A model generated the notes under the pieces. The model was not told the DNA's origin. It made no database searches and was given only the letters and a program-made list of their open reading frames with translations. From Phaeosaccion multiseriatum (Eukaryota > Ochrophyta, other classes), in contig OZ218960.1 in assembly GCA_965112735.1 (NCBI GenBank), positions 3,162,001 to 3,226,000 on the forward strand: a DNA stretch of 64,000 bases. Direction: 5' to 3'. The translations under genes were made by a program, and so were the position numbers. Positions 56,301-64,000 of the stretch are shown one piece after another. Numbering within the stretch: the stretch's first letter is position 1; the number at the start of each line of letters is the position of its first letter.

Positions 56301-59106
56301 GGTATGAGAAGCCAAGGGGGGGAGGGAGGCGGGGGAGGCGGCACCTTCCTACCCCTGACGAAGGAAGGTAAGCAAGGAGTTGTGAGGGGAGCAGTGGGAG
56401 GGACAGAATGATACGTCAGCGACACTGACTGCTCACCTGAAATGAATGGTCTACAACTTTCTTGCTATCTCCCTCACGACCCCCACACACCATCCCCTGC
56501 TATCCGCTGCCATCCACTGCCATCCACCCCCCTCCAGAGCGGTGGGACATTTCCTTCCAGATGTTCGGCCCTAAGGTGGGCGCGGGCTCGACTCTGAATG
56601 CGGCGGAGGAGAAGCTGAGTCTCAACGAGGGCGGGCTGGAGAGCCTGTACCTGTCCAGGCAGAAGGAGAGCTTCAAGTTCGACATGGAGGTGAGGCGTGG
56701 GGAGGGGCCTGACTGCCACCAACTAGACATCCAACCCGCCAACCAGCCAATCAGCCTCTTTGTCAGTCATTCCGCGAGTAGAAGAAGAGTACGGAAGGGG
56801 GGGAGAGCACGAGGTATAACGGTTGGTGATACGGCTTTTGGCCTGACGCTGACGATCCACCTCGCTCGCTCTGTTTGTCTCTCTCCCTCCCTTCCCTTCT
56901 CTCCACTTCCCATCCATTGCCATCCCATCCCGTCCCCTCCTCTCCTGCTGGCTGTGCATGCGTGCCCCTTGAATCAGGTGGTCAACCCCCTGTGGCTTGC
57001 CAAGCACCCCTCCGTGCCCCGCGATGAGTGCACGGGCAGGGATCGACTCACAGTGACGGGCGTGCTCTACTTCTATCCCTTCGACGGCAGCCACGAGACG
57101 CGCCCCTCCCCGGTGCTGGCCATCGGTACAGACGACGCTATTGAAATCTACGACTCGGAAGATGAGGAGGAGGCAGCCCAAAACGCATCAGCCGAGCCTG
57201 TGTTCGAGGTGTTTTGGATGCGCAGGCTGGTGCCACACTCCTCCGCGCTGTCCCTCAGCTTCTTCCCCAAACTGGCGAGGGCCAAGACGCTGAGTGCGCT
57301 TGGCACTAACTGGAGGGGCCGCATCAAGGGCATGCTCTTCTTTGACTGGAACTACCCCATCTCCAACAATAAGCTCAAGCTCAGCGTGCCCATGCCGGAG
57401 GGGGACCTGCAGGTAGCGCTCAACGCCAAGGACTATGTCAGATACAGAAACCGCGGCATTACGGCACAATTCAAGAGCTGGCTGGAGAAGTGCCACAAGG
57501 AGCTCGACAAGGAGGTGCGCTTCCACGGAGCGCTGACAGGGGAGAGTGCCAAGGATTGCCCGAAGGACGAGCAGGGCCGCTGGTGGGGCAAGGTCAGCTT
57601 CGGGGAGAGCTCCTCAGACAACCTCACCTTCAGCGTAAGTCGGCGAAAAGAGTCGTGCGGTGGTGGTTCGGGCTCTATGTGCTACAGTTACGTTTTGTGT
57701 GGCGTTTGGCCGTACCATGGCGTCCTACTGGGCAGTGGCCCTTCGTGCGGTTGAGCTTTGCCTGAATTTCGTTTATCCCATCCCCTCTGCCTTTACTGCC
57801 TCTCAACCATCCAACCAACCAACCAACCAACCAACCAACCAACCAACCAACCAACCAACCAACCAACCAACCAACCGACGAACCGTTGAATGCCTCTGTC
57901 AGAGGGATGACAAAGTGCAGCTGCGCAAGCCTGCTCCCAAGCGCAAGGCAGGGAGCAGCAAGCCCAAAGACCAAAAGGAGCAAGTCATTCTCGGGCAGAT
58001 CGTCCGCTTCCTGTCCGACGAGAGGGACAGGGGAGGGGAGGGCAGGGGGGGGATGTTCGGAGACGGACACGTTGTATACCTGCGCATGCCCGCAGAGGTG
58101 TACGGCGAGGGCTGCACCGAGGCCCTCCCTCTGGCCTACCTCACCAAGGGGGCCCATCCTAGTGCGCAGGCGTGGAAGGCGCAGATGGACGAGTGTCTGA
58201 AGGTCATGCCCGACAAGCTACAGATGAAGTGTGTGGGGAACAACCATATGGGGAGACTCATGCCAGACAAGATATCAATCGTCGCGGGGAACTGGTGGGG
58301 CAAGGGTGATGGGTGGTTGTGCTTCGTTGTCACTGTCTTGGACGGGACGGGCAAGCCCATTACCTCGGTCGGGGGAGGAGGAGGGGGGGGCAGCAGGCTC
58401 ATTGGGGTGCGGAGGCGATTCCTCCGTGGGCGCGACAAGAATAAGAAGGGCAAGTGGAACTACGAGCCCTTCGGAGAGCTGGAGGACAATACAGCAGCCC
58501 TCAAGGCCCAGGGAGTGTATCAGTTCTGGCACAAGGGGGATTTCCCCCAAGGGACGTACAAGATGCAGGTCACTTTGGTGGTGAGGGATGGAGACTCGGG
58601 AGGGTGGAAGGAGTTGGACAGCCCCTGTGTGGAGAGGAGGATCGTGGTGGCCCCTGGAGAGGCCGAGAAGATGGTGCTCAAGTCGAAGGACAATCGCGTG
58701 AGTCTGGGGCAGCTGAGCCTCCTGCCCGAGATGAAGCTCACCTTCACGGACAGAGGGGACGAACCGGTGCTGCTCACGGACCTCTGGAAGGTGACGGTGG
58801 CTTGCGACTCGCCCAAGGGCCTGTTCAACGTGCAGTACAAGGGTGCAGAGACGAATGTGGATACCTTCTGCCCCGAGCCCAACCTGCTTGACGACGCCAA
58901 ATTCATCATCTTCGAGGAGGGGGACTTTCAGGCCACAGGGCTCAAGAAGGTTATCATAACGCAGGAGGGCGCCTCAGGTCAGTTGGGCAGCCAGGCAGGA
59001 AGCAGGGCGGGAGGGAGGGAGGGAAGGAAGGAGGAAAGGTCAGTCGGTCAGTCAGCCATTCACTCAGGCAGTCGGTCAGTCCGTCAGGCATCCAGTCAGT
59101 CAGGCA

Positions 59107-59138
<32 letters not shown>

Positions 59139-62100
59139 TAGTCAGTCAGTCAAGCTCTCGGTCTGTCAGTCAGTGTGTGTTGGTCAGATAGGTTGTTTGT
59201 GTGTGACTTCCATCTCTTTCTCTCTCTCCCTCCATGCGCCTGCTGATGCCCTCCTCGCCCTGCCTCTCCACTCCACTGCCTGCCTCCTGCCTGAATCACC
59301 CTGCCCCGGGATGGTCAACCACTGCCATCCTCAGGGTCCCAGCCCGCCATGCTGGACGTGAGCTTCAGCATCACGGCGGTGCTGAAGAGCGGCAGGGAGT
59401 TCAGGGACACCTTCGTGTGCGGCTTCGTGGCGGGGCCTCCGTGCTCCTTCCAGGTGGGTGGGACGGCACCGCTCGAGAGGGGTCTCAATCACTCAATCTC
59501 CTCCCCCCCTCTCTTCTCCTTGCTCTCTGACGTACAAACCGTCCTTTGGTCTTGACCCTTCCCCCTTTCCCCACACGCTCCTCGGCGCTCGTCGAGCAAC
59601 AGGTGATCGACGACACTGCATACGGTGAGGATCGCCGGCTGGATAACCAACTGCTGGTGCTGCAGAACCGCACGCTGAGGGATCTCCGGCTCGGCGTGTA
59701 CGACTTTTGTGGGAATCGAACGCCGCGCCTGGAGGACGAGACATGGACGGTGCGCCTTGGGCTGCCATCCGTATCCACCTACATCGAGCAGTCGGGGGAG
59801 GAGCTGGAGGCGTTCAGGGAGGGGGAGGCACAAGACGGGGCTCTCCAGGTACCTATCTGCCTTCTACGGGGGAGGGAGGGAGGGTTAGACAAGGGACATT
59901 CACTCAGTGCTTGTATTGCTTGACTGATTGCTTGATTGAGTGAGTGAGTGAGTGAGTGAGAGCTGATTAATTGATGGGTGGATCTATCTACATTGATGGG
60001 CTGATGCATTGGTGGATTGCTTCCCCATCCGAATGCCTCTCTCTCCCTCCCGAGCAGCTGCAGAGCGTCGAGGAGGAGTTCGCACAGCGCTGCGGCCTGT
60101 TCGGCAAAGTGGAGGAGCAGGTAAGGAAGCGCCTCCCATCCCTGACTGCGACCCACTCACTGACTTACTACGACTGGCTACCTCAGGTGGAGCCCACCGG
60201 TGTGGTGACCTTCGCGGGCTTCGGGGTGGTCATGGACCTCGTTATGCAGCAGAAGGGAGAGGGGGAGGGGATGGCAGTGGACGGGGAGGAGGGGATGGCA
60301 GTGGAAGGGCAGCCCATCAACACCACGCTGCAGGTGGAGCTCGTCCGGACCAAGATGAAGGTTCGTGTATCTGTATCATTGGATGGGTCTATCTACCTGC
60401 CTACCTGCCTGCTTTTGTGCCTCTCCTTTTCTCCATACCAGCAAGCAGCATTCACCCGCCGCCTTCTGCTGCGCTGCTCCTCCTGAAACTCAAACTGCTG
60501 ACCACCGACCATGCTTCCCACACATACACACATGACCATACACACACACACACACACACACACACAGGGCAACGAGATGGTCCCCTTGACGGAGGAGGAG
60601 GGCGGCGGCCTGTCCGGTGCCATCCGCCTTTCTGTAACGCCATGTAAAGAGGCCATCGACGTGATGCTCTTCAAGGACGGTCGTGACTGGCCCGTGGAAA
60701 CGGAAGACCATATCCACGAAGCCGGCTCGGAGGTGACGGGCCTGACGCTTCACGCGGAGGACCAACTGCACAGGCGCGTCGACATGCTTACAGAGGCGGT
60801 GCCAATGCTGGGCACGGTGACCACGACGTGGGAGGCGGGCTGGTCGTGGAGCGGGCCGGAGAAGGGCAAGGCCAAGGGCAAGGCCAATGCGAGCTCCGGT
60901 CTCACCACCGAAGGTACTCTCTCTCCCTCCTCCCTCCTCCCTCCTCCCTCCTCCCTCCTCCTCCCTCTCCTTCCTCCAGTGGAAGTGGTTGGGATGGGTG
61001 AGATTGCTCAACGCGGATGCATCCCCTCACTCCCTCCCTCGCTCCTCGACGTGACTCCCCTGCTCTCTATCCAGGAGCCATCGAGTTGCCTCCCATCAGC
61101 TTCCCCACCGACCTCACGGAGCCGAAGCTTTACAGTGCGTATGCGAGGGGCTAGTGAAAGTGGTTATCACTTACCTTTGCTTGTATAGTGTGTAGTGCGG
61201 ATCGTTGTAGCAGAGATGTGTTATGCGAGGCGTGAGGGAGGCAGAGGCAGGCAAGGCAGGCAAGGAGGGAGAGGCCCATTGCTCTGATTACTGACATATT
61301 CACACCGCCATGTGTCGCGATTCCCTTTTGTGCTTCATATCTGCACCGCAGTCAACAAGGGCGGCCCGGAGCACGAGACTCTCTCCCAACCCGAGCCCCT
61401 GACAACGCCGACAATGTGGATTCAGATAGATGCAAAGCGCATCCGCCCCCTGCTCCTTCCGTGCGACTCCACCCCGCTCAACGACTTCTGCGGCTTTCGG
61501 CTTGAGGCCGCTCCTGCAGACCATTGGGCCCTCAGCAGCAACTCTAGCAGCAGCCGGCAAGCAGTAGTAGAGACGAGTGGTGGGGGCGGCGGCAGTAGCC
61601 AAGGAGGGGGCACCAGCAAGAAGAAGAAAAAGAAGAAGCACAAGAAGATGTCTCCGTCCGAGCTGACTCGGCTCCGGATGGCGACGCTCTCTCCGGAGGC
61701 GGCGGCCACCATCTTGCTGGATGTGGAGGCCACCGATGAGCAGGTACCAAGCGGGCCTCGTTTGCTGACTTACTTGCGTGTTCCCCGATCTGAAAGGGCT
61801 CTTCCCTGTCTGGCCTCTCATCGCTTGCCTATCGCCCATGCTCTGTCCTCTGTTCTACCTCGTGTCTCTCGCCCCGTGTCCCTCTCCTTCTCCATCGCCC
61901 CTCTCCTCTCCTCACCATTCTGCTGTGCTGTGCGGCTCAACAGGTTGGCGACGAGCTGCAGCGCCAACTCGAGGGGGAGATCGTGCTCGCGGATGAGTAC
62001 GGCAACACCACTCAAAAGGGTACCAACTGGGAGCAGGTATGCTACGTTTACACGCACCATACACGCAACACACAAGCAGTTGAAGTTAGCTGACCTCTAA

Positions 62101-64000
62101 TCACTATGGAAATCGATACGCTCCAGAGCTAACACGAAACAAAGCACTCACTGACGGTCCCACGCCACCCCTGTATCACCAACTGCTCCCCCTTCATCAA
62201 AGGAAGACCTTCGTGCGTGTGGAGGGCCTCCCCGGGGTGAGCGCGGAGTGCCCCCCCGGGGGACTGGTGCGGCAGGAGGGCCGCTTTTGGGCCATCCCCG
62301 CGGGGCTGAAGATCACAGGGCCGCCCAGCGCCGCGGAGGGGTGGCTCGTCATTGGCAGCGAGCCGGTGGGGGCAGGTCAGTCAGGGAGGAAGGAAGGGAG
62401 GGAGGGAGGGGTGAGGGAGGGGTGAGGAAGGGAGCGAGGCAGTGAGGGAGGAAGGGAGTGAGGGGTGAGAGAGCAAGTCACTACACGTGAGAGTGAGTTG
62501 AGAATGAGTGAGTGGGTGGCGTGAATGAGCGAGTGAGTGAGTGAGTGAGTTGAGCATTGAGTGGGCTAGAAGGTGTAAGTGGCCCCTTCAACTCAAAGAA
62601 GAGCGCCTTCCACCCCTGCTTCTCTCCTGCCCCTCTCTTGCCCCACCTCAGCCGAAGAAGAGGAGCTGCCACCCCTCAGGGTCCGCCTGCGCTGGAGAAC
62701 CGGCAAGCCCGTCCGGCTCCTGCTGCGCTGCCCTCTGCTGTCCGTCGACGAGTGGGTGGCCAGCGCCCAAGTCAGACTACCTGCGGGCGCCAGGGTGAGC
62801 GGGCTGCAGGTCATGGCAGTGGACAGCGCTGGAAGAGCGGCCTTCGTGGACGAGTCCCCGGGGGGCGGGCTGTCCGTTGGGGTGCAGCACCCCGGGGGCG
62901 CGAGCAGCAGCAAGGGCGGCAAGAACAGTGGCGTAGGCGCAGAGGCGGGGGCGGTGTCGCTGACGAATGGCGGTCAGCAGGAGGTGGCCTTTAAGGTAGG
63001 GCATCAGCATGCATACTCTAGTCTGACCCCTTGCCAGAGCCTGCCTTCGGCTGCCTTCTGACTGCCCTCTAGTGAGTAGCGATTGCATTCGCCCCTCATC
63101 CTCTGCCTCTTTCTGTCGCTCTCTCCACCGCTTCCCACGGCTTCCCCCTCCCTCCCCCACCCCCTCCCTCTTTCCACACACTCAGCCCTTCACCGTGCTT
63201 CAAGAGCTGGACGGAGGCAAGGGCGGGGGGAGCGGCTCAAAGAAAAGCAGCACCCTCACCCTGACCTACTCGGTCGCAGCCAAGCCCCCCCCGGGCGGAG
63301 GGAGCAGCAGCAGTGGCAGCAGCAGCCAAGACCGAGGCGACAAAGAAGCTCTGCCGGCCCCCGCGCAGCTCGTGTGCACCCTGCTGCAGACCAACCGAGT
63401 GACTTTCCTCCACCTCCGCATGCTCTACACGCTTGGCGACGACTCCAAAGCCACAGATGGCGTATCGAATGCAGAGGCCGTGGATGCCGACGTGAGGGCC
63501 CTGGTGAGTGGCGAGCTCTCCCTGCAGGACAGTCGCTGCCTCGCGCACCTTGACGTGGCGGAGACGCCGGTGGACCAGCGCCTGCCCGCGTTGGTGATCT
63601 ACGCCGAGACTGCAGATGGCCAGATTCGCGTGCCGCCCCTCGAGGATCTGCAGCTCGAGCTGACCCCCCCGGGAAGTGGAGGAGGAGGAGGAGGAGGAGG
63701 AGGAGGAGGAGGAGGAGGAGGAGGAGGAGGAGGAGGAGGAGGAGGAGGAGGAGGAGTGTCGCTGGAGGACCTGTACGAGTTTGTGGGGCAGGGAGGAGAG
63801 GGGAGCGAGGAAGGCGGGGGCCTGCAGACGGCGGTGCTGCTGCAGCCCAAGCTGCGCCCCCAGGAGGGGCAGGAGATGGCCACTGGCAAGTACTCCTTCC
63901 AGTGCAGCTACACGGAGCGGAGGCGGCACATCACCAACCCGAGCGGCGAGGGAAACACGCAGGTGGGTGGAGGCTTGCCTTCGTCTCTGGGCTGTCGCTC
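53367..64000 (+). CDS. SMCHD1-like GHKL ATPase gene, copy B (3' part outside window; possible splice defect)
   Basis: Twenty-four exons matching copy A: 53367-53432, 53663-53838, 54036-54172, 54364-54423, 54604-54760, 54951-55020, 55194-55256, 55455-55571, 55702-55830, 56202-56367, 56538-56689, 56978-57634, 57903-58977, 59335-59453, 59603-59848, 60058-60120, 60187-60360, 60568-60913, 61075-61134, 61352-61743, 61944-62036, 62201-62375, 62652-62995, 63186-63962. All are open and phase-consistent in the copy A frame, and the GHKL motifs are intact. Differences from A: an 8-residue loss in exon 2, a different Gly/Ser linker in exon 10, an 8-residue gain in exon 17, a shortened Lys-rich segment in exon 20, and 16 extra Gly in exon 24. 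The acceptor of exon 22 reads CAA instead of CAG. The nearest AG, two bases on, would shift the frame to a stop at the end of exon 23. The hinge exons lie beyond the window. Confidence 0.82.
53460..53568. mobile_element. Short inverted-repeat element (MITE-like) in intron 1 of copy B
   Basis: 23-bp terminal inverted repeats with one mismatch: TCGGCCCCTGACATGGTTCT... at 53460-53482 and its complement at 53544-53566. Flanking 6-bp direct repeats GCTCAA at 53454-53459 and 53569-53574 look like a target-site duplication. Copy A has a single GCTCAG at the same place and no insert, so it serves as the empty site. The inside holds two AACCAGGAACCAGG-type repeats and no coding sequence. The termini share CCCCTGACRT with the element at 2856. 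Confidence 0.75.
62199..62200 (+). other. Lost 3' splice site (AG to AA) before exon 22 of copy B
   Basis: Copy A reads TTCATCAG|AGGAAGACC at 46348-46364; copy B reads TTCATCAA|AGGAAGACC. The surrounding intron and exon are otherwise almost identical, so the change is a single substitution at 62200. Confidence 0.8.
63680..63754 (+). repeat. Expanded (GGA)n poly-glycine tract in exon 24 of copy B
   Basis: Encodes about 26 Gly, where copy A (47834-47863) encodes about 10. The expansion is a multiple of three and keeps the frame. Confidence 0.9.

Larger units (their letters stand above)
37593..64000 (+). repeat. Tandem duplication of an SMCHD1-like gene
   Basis: Copy A (37593 on) and copy B (53367 on) align exon for exon and, in most places, intron for intron, from the start codon to the window end (A about 48100, B 64000). 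Many stretches are nearly identical, e.g. 46356-48060 with 62201-63955. Similarity fades just upstream of the ATG. The unit is more than 10 kb and the two copies are head to tail, about 0.8 kb apart. Confidence 0.97.

Noticed and set aside
1-64000. tRNA, rRNA or other structured RNA genes
   Set aside because: I looked for tRNA-like B-box/T-loop motifs and rRNA-like conserved stretches on both strands by eye and saw none; a covariance-model search would be needed to be sure.

Overview
This window is nuclear DNA of a eukaryote, most likely an alga with a secondary (red-lineage) plastid. Genes are broken into many short exons with GT-AG introns. Many introns and intergenic stretches are made of simple repeats. 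Two proteins (a TAB2 homologue and a Pol I-type 5'-3' exonuclease) begin with a signal-peptide-like hydrophobic stretch followed by an alanine/asparagine-phenylalanine junction (AASFYAP, GNAFVAT). This resembles the ASAFAP-type bipartite plastid targeting of stramenopiles, cryptophytes and chromerids. I cannot name the species; a chromerid such as Vitrella or a stramenopile alga would fit. Exon models below were built by hand from splice signals, reading-frame phase and protein similarity recalled from known families. No database search was run.

Layout: 1-1324 (-) seven-helix receptor with a C-terminal RGS domain, cut by the window start; 1714-1965 (-) an orphan exon; 2856-3008 a short inverted-repeat element; 3428-7916 (+) acidic single-pass membrane coiled-coil protein; 9127-16426 (+) coiled-coil/armadillo-like protein with large histidine-rich inserts; 16895-19354 (-) TAB2, a plastid translation factor; 19715-20637 (+) protein phosphatase 1 inhibitor-3; 22247-23942 (-) membrane LEA_2-domain protein; 24259-27607 (+) NADH-cytochrome b5 reductase; 28535-32062 (-) Sfi1-like centrin-binding repeat protein, 5' end unresolved; 33511-37231 (-) plastid-targeted 5'-3' exonuclease; 37593-52522 (+) a complete SMCHD1-like GHKL-ATPase/SMC-hinge gene (copy A); 53367-64000 (+) a second, tandem SMCHD1-like gene (copy B), cut by the window end.

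The genes do not form one pathway. TAB2 and the exonuclease are plastid functions; the b5 reductase is mitochondrial or ER redox; the Sfi1-like protein belongs to centrosome or basal-body structure; the SMCHD1-like genes belong to chromatin organisation or DNA repair.

The most striking local biology is the tandem SMCHD1-like pair. Large parts, introns included, are nearly identical, but the pair contains a sharply divergent coding island of about 0.5 kb, a transposon-like insertion in one copy only, different upstream regions, and a G-to-A change that destroys a splice acceptor in copy B. Several short motifs (GTTGGTGATAC, GCATATGGGCAG, ATGGCAGTGGATGG) are scattered on both strands through introns, exons and spacers. 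Many introns carry microsatellites that start exactly at the 5' splice site and repeat its own sequence.
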